From: an uncultured Macellibacteroides sp.
Lineage (GTDB): Bacteria; Bacteroidota; Bacteroidia; Bacteroidales; Tannerellaceae
Direction of reading: 5' to 3'
Assembly: GCF_963667135.1 (NCBI RefSeq)
Contig: NZ_OY762974.1
Coordinates: 2,728,001 to 2,792,000, forward strand
Length of the DNA: 64,000 nt
This document shows, in pieces, positions 53,200 to 61,237 of this stretch. The notes under the pieces were generated by a model, which saw only the letters and a list, made by a program, of their open reading frames with translations, did not search any database and had not been told where the DNA came from. The position numbers were made by a program, and so were the translations under genes. Position 1 is the first letter of the stretch; every line of letters starts with the position of its first letter.

Positions 53200-54611
53200 T
53201 GTTCGTATTCCTTTAGTTGGATATTGGTTAACTTGAGCCCATTCTTGGTAATGGTAAACGGTTTCCTCATTTGGCGCATAAATCTGATATACCTCCGGAT
53301 AGTTAGGTCACAATATGCAGGAGAAAGTTCCTGACCATAACACTTCCGATCAACTTGTTCAGCAGCTATGATACTAGTTCCGGATCCAATAAATAAATCC
53401 TGTATTATATCTCCTGGATTACTGCAGTCTATCATTGCATCGGCAACCATTTTAACTGGCTTTGGTGTTGGATGTCCTTCCATTTCTTTTCTTTCTACTC
53501 CCTGAGTTGAATTGAATCCGTTGTAATCCCATACATTTGTTCTATATCTACCTGTCTGGCCTAATCCAAAATTATTTATGTGTCTTTCTCTTCCATTCTT
53601 AAAGACATATATCAACTTATGCGCGGGCATGTATCCGTGTTGGTCAATTTCATCCAGTAGTTTCTCAACATGAGATTCGTCGGGAGTGCTCTCATTTTGA
53701 AATACGAATATGAGTTCGTGTTTGGATCGGTAAAAAGAGCCCATCCCTCCGTTGGTTTTATTCCAAACAATTAGGTTTTTAAGCTCTGTGAAAAGCTGAC
53801 CAGCAGTTGTTATTTCGAGTATATGTTTCCAATCCATACATACAAAGTGGATGGATCCTTTTTGGCTATAGCGAATCTGGTTACTGAAGATATCTTCTAA
53901 GAATTTGATAAACTGAAAACGGGTCATCTCTCCGGAGGCCATTGCGAACTCCTTGTGTTTTATCTTACCCATCGAACTGATATCCTTTACTCTTACATTG
54001 TAAGGAGGATCGGTAAATATCATTGTTGCTAATCTACCCGCCATTAATCGTCCGACTGCATCAATGTTTGTGCTATCGGCACAGTACAGTCTGTGATCAT
54101 TTATCTCGTATAAATCATTCAACTGAGTTATAGGAGTTACAGGAGGAAGTTCGTCGAACTCATCTTCTACAACTTCTCTTTGTTCTGCTACAGCGGTTAC
54201 CATTTCTGCAGGCATAAGTTCTTCAGGATTGAAATCCGGTAAATCTCCAAGGATGTCCTGGTAATTGATGTCAGTGAAGTACTCATTTAGCATGTCAATA
54301 TCCCATTCACCAGCATGAGTATTTGCCAAAAGATTATAACGCTTTACCTCTTCTTCAGTTAGTAATCTATTTGGAACGCGGACATCAATTTCTTCGGTGG
54401 ATCGGCCGGCTAGTATCAGAGCTTCAATGCGACGATGGCCTGATATCAACTGATCATTAAGATTAATTACTAGAATGTCGACCAAGTTAAACTCATCAAG
54501 ACTATCTAAAAGTTGTTTCTGTTTTTTCTCATTGACTTTTCTAGGATTGAAGTCCAAAGGAACTAGGTCTTTTACTACTCTCGTTTGTGTTGTCCAATAT
54601 AATTTATCCAT
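53196..54611 (-). CDS. ParB-domain / DNA N6-adenine or N4-cytosine methyltransferase fusion
   Basis: A 471-residue fusion. The N-terminal part is a ParB/Srx-like domain (about 10-75) with LISGHRRIEALI. The C-terminal part is a beta-class DNA methyltransferase: motif IV FTDPPYNV near residue 205 and motif I DLFIGSGTSIIAAEQ near 430. It may protect phage DNA from host restriction or mark packaging. ATG 54611 is used since the promoter -7 box lies at 54628-54635. It leads the packaging unit. Confidence 0.88.
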   Translation of the reverse strand: MDKLYWTTQTRVVKDLVPLDFNPRKVNEKKQKQLLDSLDEFNLVDILVINLNDQLISGHRRIEALILAGRSTEEIDVRVPNRLLTEEEVKRYNLLANTHAGEWDIDMLNEYFTDINYQDILGDLPDFNPEELMPAEMVTAVAEQREVVEDEFDELPPVTPITQLNDLYEINDHRLYCADSTNIDAVGRLMAGRLATMIFTDPPYNVRVKDISSMGKIKHKEFAMASGEMTRFQFIKFLEDIFSNQIRYSQKGSIHFVCMDWKHILEITTAGQLFTELKNLIVWNKTNGGMGSFYRSKHELIFVFQNESTPDESHVEKLLDEIDQHGYMPAHKLIYVFKNGRERHINNFGLGQTGRYRTNVWDYNGFNSTQGVERKEMEGHPTPKPVKMVADAMIDCSNPGDIIQDLFIGSGTSIIAAEQVDRKCYGQELSPAYCDLTIRRYIRFMRQMRKPFTITKNGLKLTNIQLKEYEQ

Positions 54612-54627
54612 ACGAATTTGTTTGTAA

Positions 54628-54662
54628 CAAAGAAAGCAGAGTATAACATGATGATAAAGGAC
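54628..54662 (-). promoter_or_regulatory. Late promoter, packaging unit (weakest copy)
   Basis: GTCCTTT (54656-54662), exactly 20 bp, TTTCTTTG (54628-54635). The T-run before the box is missing here. Confidence 0.6.
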
Positions 54663-54680
54663 GAATAGCATCCGTATCAA

Positions 54681-54963
54681 AATGAAAAAAATCTATTACA
54701 AACAGTAGTAAAAAATACGCTCCAAGTAAAATTGGAGCAATGGTTTGAAAATCAGTGGCATAATCATATAACCCTTCTTTTATCGAATTTGCATTACAAC
54801 CCGCGTACTGAGCGGTACGGGCATGGCTGTCATAAACATTTATACCTAATTTCTAATTTTTTATTATATCTCTGATTGTTTGATAGTTAACTATCTTTTA
54901 AATAACACTTATACTTAATCTGTATCTTTTTCAAAACAAACGAATCAAAAACAGGTATTAAAT
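54681..54963. other. Non-coding gap before the packaging unit
   Basis: About 280 bp, A/T-rich, with a small inverted pair at 54811-54829 (CCGCGTAC and GTACGG) and another around 54720-54740 (GCTCCA and TGGAGC). One frame is open for about 80 codons on the minus strand but has no start codon. I see no gene. Confidence 0.4.
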
Positions 54964-54992
54964 AAAAAATCCACGGCCTTAGCTGTGGATTC
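54964..54992 (-). terminator. Terminator after tail-chaperone genes
   Basis: ATCCAC and GTGGAT arms followed by T6 on the minus strand. Confidence 0.8.
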
Positions 54993-54996
54993 AAAT

Positions 54997-55482
54997 TTAT
55001 TTCGTTATTATTTCTGTTATTATATCTTTTCGGACGTTTGCCCTTGCTAAATTTTGCAGCCAGGATTGCAGTTCATCTTCCGTCTTATATTTCTTGCTTC
55101 TTATGTTGCTTTCAATTCTTCGGATGTTTTGTAGGGTGTTTGAAGATTCTTTTATGAAGGCCTCTGGATCCACTTTTTTTAATTGCATTAGTTCGTTTAG
55201 TTGTTCGTTATACAGTCTATTCTTTTTTGTGAATGGATGTACATAGTTAAATGCTTTGTGTTGGTTGTAGTGGCTTAGTTCATCATGTGCTTGTTTGTTT
55301 CTGATATCACACTCTACCATTTCAAGGGATAGCTCGGTATGGTCTTCTAATAAAGCGTCAATCTCCTGCATGCGATGGTATGTTTTTACACGATCATCAT
55401 ACAGGAGAATGCACGTTTGAATCTCTAGGTTTGAATTATCTGTCCAGTTTATTGCAGGGAACTCGTCGTACTTACTTTTTTT
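54997..55482 (-). CDS. Tail assembly chaperone extension (T-like), made by -1 frameshift
   Basis: An open frame of 161 codons right after a TAA, entered from the upstream gene by a -1 shift at an A9 run (55476-55484). Its first residues read SKYDEFPAINWTD, clearly protein-like before any ATG; the first ATG is only at 55371. The body is charged and helical (LYNEQLNELMQLKKVD), as in lambda gpT. A G-GT fusion of about 326 residues is predicted. Alternatively, it is an independent gene from ATG 55371 or a frameshift mutation. Confidence 0.65.
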   Translation of the reverse strand, partial: KKSKYDEFPAINWTDNSNLEIQTCILLYDDRVKTYHRMQEIDALLEDHTELSLEMVECDIRNKQAHDELSHYNQHKAFNYVHPFTKKNRLYNEQLNELMQLKKVDPEAFIKESSNTLQNIRRIESNIRSKKYKTEDELQSWLQNLARANVRKDIITEIITK

Positions 55483-55976
55483 TTACCAGTTTGCTCTACT
55501 GGTTTTTGTTGTTCGGTTGGATTATCAGGTAATTTATCAATATCTTCTTTGAATATCATGTAATGCTTGTCAGAGATAATGGTTTTAATAAAATCTTCCC
55601 TGTTTACTCCTACAGCATTTTTGACTATAGTAACGGCATCAATGCTATTCATCGGCCAACCGGTATGTCGGCAGAATAGTTCTTTTGCTTCATCAATAGA
55701 AGCGATTGCGTCTGGGTCATACTGAATATTTGATCCAGTGGATTCATTGGGTGAATATCCTTCTCTAAACTTTACAATTGTTTCGGGGGATACTTTATCA
55801 AGAAGAAGCATAATCATTTGACCGTCGAGTCGTGCCCGATTGAATTGATTAGCTTTTTCTAAATCTCTGTTTAGCTGATGGGATGGAAAATAGTTATTGA
55901 ATAGTTTGTAATCAGCATAGAAGTGTGATTCACTTTTAAGGCGTACTATGTGATTGTTTTTCTCTAAGAATTTCAT
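55449..55976 (-). CDS. Tail assembly chaperone (G-like)
   Basis: A 175-residue protein, mainly helical, with the C-terminal EQTGKKK segment over the A9 slippery run (A AAA AAA). It comes directly after the tail-tube gene, as gpG does in many long-tailed phages, although the tape measure here is far downstream. The 0-frame ends 10 codons after the run; the -1 frame continues into the T-like extension. Confidence 0.65.
   Translation of the reverse strand: MKFLEKNNHIVRLKSESHFYADYKLFNNYFPSHQLNRDLEKANQFNRARLDGQMIMLLLDKVSPETIVKFREGYSPNESTGSNIQYDPDAIASIDEAKELFCRHTGWPMNSIDAVTIVKNAVGVNREDFIKTIISDKHYMIFKEDIDKLPDNPTEQQKPVEQTGKKKVSTTSSLQ
55476..55484 (-). other. Slippery A9 run, probable -1 frameshift site
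   Basis: Nine A on the minus strand, including the A AAA AAA heptamer. Shift by -1 joins the two chaperone frames. It could also act by transcript slippage. Confidence 0.6.
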
Positions 55977-56038
55977 ATTGATGGGATTTAAAAAGGCACA
56001 GCTTTTTAGTGCTGTGCCCTGGTTATTTACTCAATGAT

Positions 56039-56551
56039 TTATCCGGCGACGGCTACTGTTGGAGTATCTCCACTATAGAACCAGAAAGGTTCAGGGCATT
56101 CGCCGCCTTTCATTTGGATGGTAGCTCCTTGCCAATTATCCTGTGCGCCTAAAGACTGGTAGGTTAACCGGAGGCCGCTGGAACATGGACTACCGCCTAC
56201 AAACTTTTCTCCGGTTTGGCAGTTTTCCCATACACAGATAACATCTTCACCGTTGATTTCGTACAGGTACGCCAGCGTTTCTTTGGTGATACCTTCTACG
56301 CTTGCGTTGATGTTGAGCTGACCTTGTGGCGCTACTTCGCCAACACTGGCCGCAAGGGGCTTGATACTGTTTTGCTGACAATCTAGGTAATGCCATTTTT
56401 TACCTGCAAGCAATGGAATGTTTGCCAGAGTAGCGGCTAACGCTACCGGGAAATTATCTATGTCAACATCCCTCAATAATGCAAGGTGGATTCGGTACTT
56501 GATTGAAAGCACCTTGCTTGATTTGGGATTCATAGGTTGATTTACTAACAT
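56039..56551 (-). CDS. Probable major tail (tube) protein
   Basis: A 170-residue beta-rich protein downstream of the capsid and before the chaperone pair, the usual place of the tail-tube gene. Features: ASVEGITKETLAYLYEINGEDVICVWEN (about 82-110), like tail-tube strands, and a C-terminal Ig-like end (GDTPTVAVAG). The start may be ATG 56551 or an internal one at 56533. Confidence 0.6.
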   Translation of the reverse strand: MLVNQPMNPKSSKVLSIKYRIHLALLRDVDIDNFPVALAATLANIPLLAGKKWHYLDCQQNSIKPLAASVGEVAPQGQLNINASVEGITKETLAYLYEINGEDVICVWENCQTGEKFVGGSPCSSGLRLTYQSLGAQDNWQGATIQMKGGECPEPFWFYSGDTPTVAVAG

Positions 56552-56626
56552 ATTGGTATGAATTGATTTGGATTATTATAAGCACCGGGATTTTGCCCGG
56601 TGCTGTGAGGATATAACAGAGACAGA

Positions 56627-58663
56627 TTACGCGGTTGCGTATGCCTTACGTTCAAGTTCCAGGAAGTTGCCGGTTGAACGAGTTTTCTTTACAGTTTCGC
56701 CGTCGATGGTTTCGGTGTAGTCTTCCAGTTCTGCATATAGCTTGATGTAATCGCCTACGTTTGCAGGGGTCCACGCTGATGCTATTTTTGCAAACTTACC
56801 TGATTTTGCAATTGTGGTTTTATTTGCTCCAGCTTCACCACATACAATTTTATAAACGGTCTCGATTGAGGCGTTCTCAATGTCTGTGATTGCTGTGGCT
56901 GCAGTGTTTGCTGCTGTTTCGAAAGTACTGTTAATGCGACCATTAACCTTAGTTGCGTTGGCCGCAAGAACTGTGACGGGATAGTTTGTAAAGATGTACT
57001 GACTTTCGCGTCCGGAAGATGTTAGAAGAGCCAGTGTTTTATACTGGATACCGGCCATCAATAATCCAGAACCTTCTTTCCAGCGAGAACGTACGGTAAT
57101 GTCTTCGAAGTCTTGTTCGAAGTCGAACATGTGCATCTCGTTGGGCTTATCTTCATAAAGCTCAACATTACCAGGAGTGGTGATCCACATTTTGCAGTTC
57201 GACATTGGCATATTCGGAATCCATACGATCGTTTCGGGAGAAACGTCCTGAAGTCCTTCTTTAACACCAGTGAAATCGTTATCCTTTCCATACTTATCCC
57301 GGAACCAACGGGTGTACCACTTTTTGTGTTTTGCGTTGATGTGCAACTTAAGGCCTTCCATGGTTGGGAGAATCTCTTCGACACTATCCCACAATGTTTC
57401 GGCATATTCGCCGATGGTCGTTTCGTCGTATAAGCGCATGTCTTTGAATGGGAGAACTTTGAGTTCTTCTTCTACGCGTTCGATTGCACGAAGGGCACCG
57501 TCTGCGCCAAGCATGGCAGGGTTAGACACAACGTCTTGCTGTGGTGTACGTACTCCAACAACGCGACGACGGTTCTGTTCGTTGATCAAAATTTCACCGA
57601 AATGAGACATAATCCATTCGATGAATGTCCATTTGATTGGGTTTGATCCTTCGCGGTTCATGTAACCGATGTACTGCTTTTCAAGCTTGATCATGTCGGT
57701 AAACTTGAACTTGAACATCAAATCGATCACCTGGTAAATTTCGGCAGTGAATGAGGCTGAACCTTTGAAGATTCTACCTGAACGATGTCCCTGAGAAAGT
57801 TCGCCAAAGTAAGCACCCGGTGATGTTGCTTTGTTTTGGATACCACTAACAAGCGGGAAAATATTCGTTACTGAAGGTAAGCTACGAAGATATGCGATAA
57901 CCATATCTGTACGACGGGTTACAAATTCGCCCAGTTTTCCAGTAACTTCGGAATAATCGATGCTTGGTTCGCCGGATGCCATTTGCTTGAAATCCAAAGC
58001 GGAAAGCTGATTTGATTCATGTAATTGTTTGGCTCGATCGCGGAAGTTGCTTGCAAATTGTTTGAAGGCAGTACGGAAGGCTTCTTTCTGATCTGAATTC
58101 AGGTCGTCTACTTCTACTTCCTTACGGGTAACTGTTAGGTCTGTCCACCAGTTTCCCCGGGCAAAGAGTTTATCTTCGATGCCAAACAGATGGGTAGGAG
58201 TATGAGCAGTACGGCCCATAACCATGGCCATGGCACGTACAGACATTTCGGGGGATGCTCCAACAACTGCTACAGGCGCCCCATCTTCTGGTTTGTTTGC
58301 TAACTGCTGGATAGTTTTTTGTTGTTGTTTAGCAGTTTTTGTTAGGGCTGTAACTGCTTGTTTCTGTGTAGTAGGTTTTGGTTCGCCTTCGCCATTGCCT
58401 GCGTCAGAACCTTCGCCACCTTCTTCATCGGTTTTTGAAGCTGCGATGATGTCAAGAATTTCCTGTTGCATCTCCTGGGATAAGGCAGGGTCTTCGGAGT
58501 CTTCGTCTGCAGCGCGATCTTCCTCAAAGGTTACTCCGTGTTCTTTTTTGTAATCGGAACAAAATGACTTCCAATCATCTGAAGTCATATCCTTTGATTT
58601 GATTTTGGACGTGAGGTCTAATTTTTTGAGTATCTGTTCTACTCTTACTTGCCACTTTTTCAT
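56627..58663 (-). CDS. Major capsid protein with N-terminal scaffold-like region
   Basis: A 678-residue protein with a charged, low-complexity N-terminus (about 1-130; Glu/Asp and Gln/Lys runs) that fits a cleavable delta/scaffold region, followed by a capsid-like body (from about 140: MVMGRTAHTPTHLFG, and later EWIMSHFGEILINEQNRR). It follows the S49-type protease that would cut it. Longer than HK97 gp5, but large fused capsid genes are common in this host group. Confidence 0.78.
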   Translation of the reverse strand: MKKWQVRVEQILKKLDLTSKIKSKDMTSDDWKSFCSDYKKEHGVTFEEDRAADEDSEDPALSQEMQQEILDIIAASKTDEEGGEGSDAGNGEGEPKPTTQKQAVTALTKTAKQQQKTIQQLANKPEDGAPVAVVGASPEMSVRAMAMVMGRTAHTPTHLFGIEDKLFARGNWWTDLTVTRKEVEVDDLNSDQKEAFRTAFKQFASNFRDRAKQLHESNQLSALDFKQMASGEPSIDYSEVTGKLGEFVTRRTDMVIAYLRSLPSVTNIFPLVSGIQNKATSPGAYFGELSQGHRSGRIFKGSASFTAEIYQVIDLMFKFKFTDMIKLEKQYIGYMNREGSNPIKWTFIEWIMSHFGEILINEQNRRRVVGVRTPQQDVVSNPAMLGADGALRAIERVEEELKVLPFKDMRLYDETTIGEYAETLWDSVEEILPTMEGLKLHINAKHKKWYTRWFRDKYGKDNDFTGVKEGLQDVSPETIVWIPNMPMSNCKMWITTPGNVELYEDKPNEMHMFDFEQDFEDITVRSRWKEGSGLLMAGIQYKTLALLTSSGRESQYIFTNYPVTVLAANATKVNGRINSTFETAANTAATAITDIENASIETVYKIVCGEAGANKTTIAKSGKFAKIASAWTPANVGDYIKLYAELEDYTETIDGETVKKTRSTGNFLELERKAYATA

Positions 58664-58674
58664 ACGGTTGAATT

Positions 58675-59562
58675 TTAGTTGAATGAATAAATTGATTTTC
58701 TGTTGTCGCTGATCCTCTTGACTTCGGCTACGGCCTGATCGAGGTTCATGATTCGATCTACGAGGTTATATTTTACTGCATCGCGGGCATAAAATACTTT
58801 GCCTTCGATAATGCCTTCAACGCCTAAATCGAGATTAGGTCTGTTTGCTTTAATTATGTTTTGGAAGTGAATGGCAAAAGGAGAGAGCTGCTCTTCAATA
58901 AGTCTTTTTGTATCACCTTCAATAGCTTCGCGGAGCTCAAGATTTTTAAATTTGCTTTCAGGAGGATAGACTTCGACTGTTTTGATTCCGTACTTTTCGT
59001 CTGATTTTGTGAAGTCCATAAACTTTGCCATGACTCCAATGCTTCCGATTTCGCACATGGGATTAATTGCGCCTACGATATCACAAAATGAGATAGCGTA
59101 GCATGCTCCGGAGTTTGCTGATCCTTCGATAAGGCCAACGCAGGTTTTAGTGCGGTTACGCATTGCATCCTCTAGTTGAAAGATTGAAGAAGTTGAACCA
59201 CCAGGTGAATCGGTAAGAAGAATTGTTCCGATTATTTTGTTTGATTTATCGGCCAGGCGAATGAGGTTTGCAAGATCGTCTACTCCGGCACGCCACCAAT
59301 TGCCATATTTTGTCATAAATCCGGAAAGAGGAATTATTGCAATTGTATCGTCAGGGTATTCGTCGTACGGGTTGTATGACGGTTCGTCCTGATGATCAGA
59401 ATACATAAACGTACCCCGATTGCTAAATACTTGTTTTTTTTGTTCGGGAAGTTTTACTGGTTGCCCGTTTAGGATTCTTTCGGCGATAAGCGAAAGAGCT
59501 ACCCGACCGCTATTATGGAGCATAAGTGGGCTAAGTAGTTCCTGAAGGTATAGTTCTAACAT
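58675..59562 (-). CDS. Head-maturation protease (S49/SppA-like)
   Basis: A 295-residue ClpP-fold serine protease, placed to cut the capsid's N-terminal region. Motifs: TDSPGGSTSS near residue 106 and ANSGACYAIS near residue 137, with the Ser nucleophile in SGACY and a Lys downstream, as in SppA. The ATG at 59562 is used since the promoter -7 box is at 59581-59588; an in-frame TTG at 59583 lies within it. The region 59549-59588 holds a 12-bp inverted pair that may shape the leader. Confidence 0.85.
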   Translation of the reverse strand: MLELYLQELLSPLMLHNSGRVALSLIAERILNGQPVKLPEQKKQVFSNRGTFMYSDHQDEPSYNPYDEYPDDTIAIIPLSGFMTKYGNWWRAGVDDLANLIRLADKSNKIIGTILLTDSPGGSTSSIFQLEDAMRNRTKTCVGLIEGSANSGACYAISFCDIVGAINPMCEIGSIGVMAKFMDFTKSDEKYGIKTVEVYPPESKFKNLELREAIEGDTKRLIEEQLSPFAIHFQNIIKANRPNLDLGVEGIIEGKVFYARDAVKYNLVDRIMNLDQAVAEVKRISDNRKSIYSFN

Positions 59563-59592
59563 TGCGCGATGAATTTTACACAATGTTAGAAC
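59549..59592. repeat. 12-bp inverted repeat around head-unit start
   Basis: GTTCTAACATTG and CAATGTTAGAAC, about 16 bp apart, overlapping the -7 box and the protease start. Could be an operator or a leader hairpin. Confidence 0.55.
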
Positions 59593-59615
59593 TATATAAA
59601 GGGGTGGGAAAGGAC
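59581..59615 (-). promoter_or_regulatory. Late promoter, head unit
   Basis: GTCCTTT (59609-59615), exactly 20 bp, TAACATTG (59581-59588), about 18 bp before the ATG. Confidence 0.75.
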
Positions 59616-59618
59616 TTA

Positions 59619-59999
59619 TTATTTCAATACAGTTGTAGGAATACTGCTCGAAAACGTTAATACAGCTGTTATCTGGTTATGTGTATATACTAATCTTGCA
59701 GGAAAATCTTTATGACCGAAATAAAATATACCTGAATCGGTGTACATACGGAGAACGTATCCGTGGATAATATCTTTTAAATAATCTGCATCAGGATTGT
59801 ATTTTACAGTTGCTTTTACTGACACTTCCATTAGCGCTCCTGCATCTGTTTTTTTGTAATCACATTGGTATACCGGTTTTATTTCTGTTTTAAGTGGAGA
59901 GAAATTAGCCCCTTCTGAAAACTGGAAAGAATCGTATCCCTGGCTTATGATTTTCGCTGCAGATATAAAATCTACACGACTACATATTACTTTACTCAT
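59619..59999 (-). CDS. Hypothetical phage protein
   Basis: A 126-residue beta-rich protein (LMEVSVKATVKYN, YVLRMYTDSGIFYFGHKDF) ending right before the head-unit promoter. No family recognised. It precedes the late genes and could be a regulatory or decoration protein. Confidence 0.55.
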   Translation of the reverse strand: MSKVICSRVDFISAAKIISQGYDSFQFSEGANFSPLKTEIKPVYQCDYKKTDAGALMEVSVKATVKYNPDADYLKDIIHGYVLRMYTDSGIFYFGHKDFPARLVYTHNQITAVLTFSSSIPTTVLK

Positions 60000-60112
60000 A
60001 ATGAATTGATGTTTAATGTTTTACTATTTTATTGTAATTATGCTTTAAAATAATGGACAAACGTGCTACAAATTAGGCAATTAGGTGGTTAAATAAAAAG
60101 TTCTTATTATTG

Positions 60113-60559
60113 TTATTTAACATTGCGTAAACGTTTCTTTACACGTTTGCGATAATCTTTTTTCTTTAGGCCTCCAATTGATATGGATTGCAGATTATGT
60201 TGGTCGGCAAACATTTCAATTGATGCATGATATTCGTATCCTTTGGTTCTGCAATCAGAAACGTATTCATTCAGATTTGCAGAGAAAAGTCGCTGAACCT
60301 TTTTCTGTAATTCCAGTTGACCGCGACGGCTAATATAGTTATGAGTTCGGGCGTTTTTTCCAACCTTTTGGTAAGGAATAACGATTTCCAGGTTATTATC
60401 TTCGTCGTCTGGGGCGTTTCTGGGGCGAGTGATACGAACATCGTGTAATGTAGCCAACAAGTCAGAATCGTCCGGGAAACGCACGGGTTCGCTGCCATAA
60501 ATTGAAATGAGATATTCTTTGAGGTATTCTTTAATTTTTATTCTTGATGTAACGCACAT
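60113..60559 (-). CDS. Basic phage protein, candidate regulator
   Basis: A 148-residue protein with a basic C-terminus (LKKKDYRKRVKKRLR) and a possible helix-turn-helix area (HASIEMFADQHNLQ). It lies between the replication genes and the late units. A late-activator role is a guess from charge and place. Confidence 0.5.
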   Translation of the reverse strand: MCVTSRIKIKEYLKEYLISIYGSEPVRFPDDSDLLATLHDVRITRPRNAPDDEDNNLEIVIPYQKVGKNARTHNYISRRGQLELQKKVQRLFSANLNEYVSDCRTKGYEYHASIEMFADQHNLQSISIGGLKKKDYRKRVKKRLRNVK

Positions 60560-60616
60560 AGTAACTGTATTGATTAATTATAAATATACTGGTTATTTGA
60601 TAATTGCATAGGGTTG

Positions 60617-60907
60617 CTAAAATTTATCTTCCATCTGATTTATACTATTAAGAAAGTCTTGCATGTAAAAACAACAGTCGTTACAACCCTTTTCGGGGGA
60701 GTTGTTTGTGTTTACAGTTGGGGCCGGGCACAGGGCTATTTTTTTCAACAGTCTAGCCGGGCAAACTTCGCGGTGTGCTTTGATAGTGCGTTCGCGCCAT
60801 TGCTTTGCTGTTTCATTGACAGCGTCAATGGCATACTCAGTATTGATGGTGCTAACTCCGCGCGTGGAAAACTCATTTATTTCGATTATACGTCTTGCTT
60901 TGTTCAT
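60617..60907 (-). CDS. Hypothetical small early-type phage protein
   Basis: A 96-residue protein, N-terminal helix basic, C-terminal part with CNDCCFYM and other cysteines (possible zinc site). First gene after the iteron cluster. Function unknown. Confidence 0.55.
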   Translation of the reverse strand: MNKARRIIEINEFSTRGVSTINTEYAIDAVNETAKQWRERTIKAHREVCPARLLKKIALCPAPTVNTNNSPEKGCNDCCFYMQDFLNSINQMEDKF

Positions 60908-61237
60908 AATTGTTGTTTTTTATAAAATAAAAATATTCAAATATTGCTTTCAACCTAATTTTATTCTGTAATGATCTTTCTATCAAAGATATATACTAAA
61001 AAAATAGGTTGAAAGCACGCAAATTATGACACTGGTTGAAAGTGGTTGAAAGCGGTTGAAAGAGACAATAAAATCGAATGCCTTCAACCTATTTAAATTG
61101 ATATTCAAATACTTATGTATGTGGTTGAAAGGTTGAAAGTGAATTTTGATATTTTTCATGTTTATATTGTTTTTATATATTACACATAAAGTGTAATGAT
61201 TTGTATAATATTATATAGATATGATTTAAAAAACTGA
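60908..61237. other. Non-coding iteron region, candidate replication origin
   Basis: About 330 bp with no ORF, A/T-rich on both sides, holding eight GGTTGAAAG copies between 60947 and 61149 (listed as a repeat). Near the right end is a TACAC-type inverted pair. Confidence 0.55.
60947..61149. repeat. GGTTGAAAG iterons (seven exact, one with a mismatch)
   Basis: Plus strand at 61007-61015, 61034-61042, 61044-61052, 61054-61062, 61133-61141 and 61141-61149; minus strand at 60947-60955 and, with one mismatch, 61081-61089. Three copies are spaced exactly 10 bp apart. This is typical of initiator or operator binding. Confidence 0.8.

Noticed and set aside
54600-54860. An 80-codon open leftward frame with a membrane-like stretch before the packaging unit
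   Set aside because: There is no ATG, GTG or TTG start after the upstream stop, and its end runs through the late promoter.
60020-60062. A seventh late promoter (TTTGTCC then TAAAATAG)
   Set aside because: The box has only GTCC in common and the -7 is off-consensus; kept as a possible weak relative, not counted.
60614-60971. Rightward frames opposite the 96-residue gene
   Set aside because: Antisense shadows; the leftward frame fits the direction and spacing of the phage operon.
60947-61149. CRISPR array
   Set aside because: The repeat is only 9 bp, occurs in both orientations and with irregular, often 1-bp spacers; no cas genes are present.
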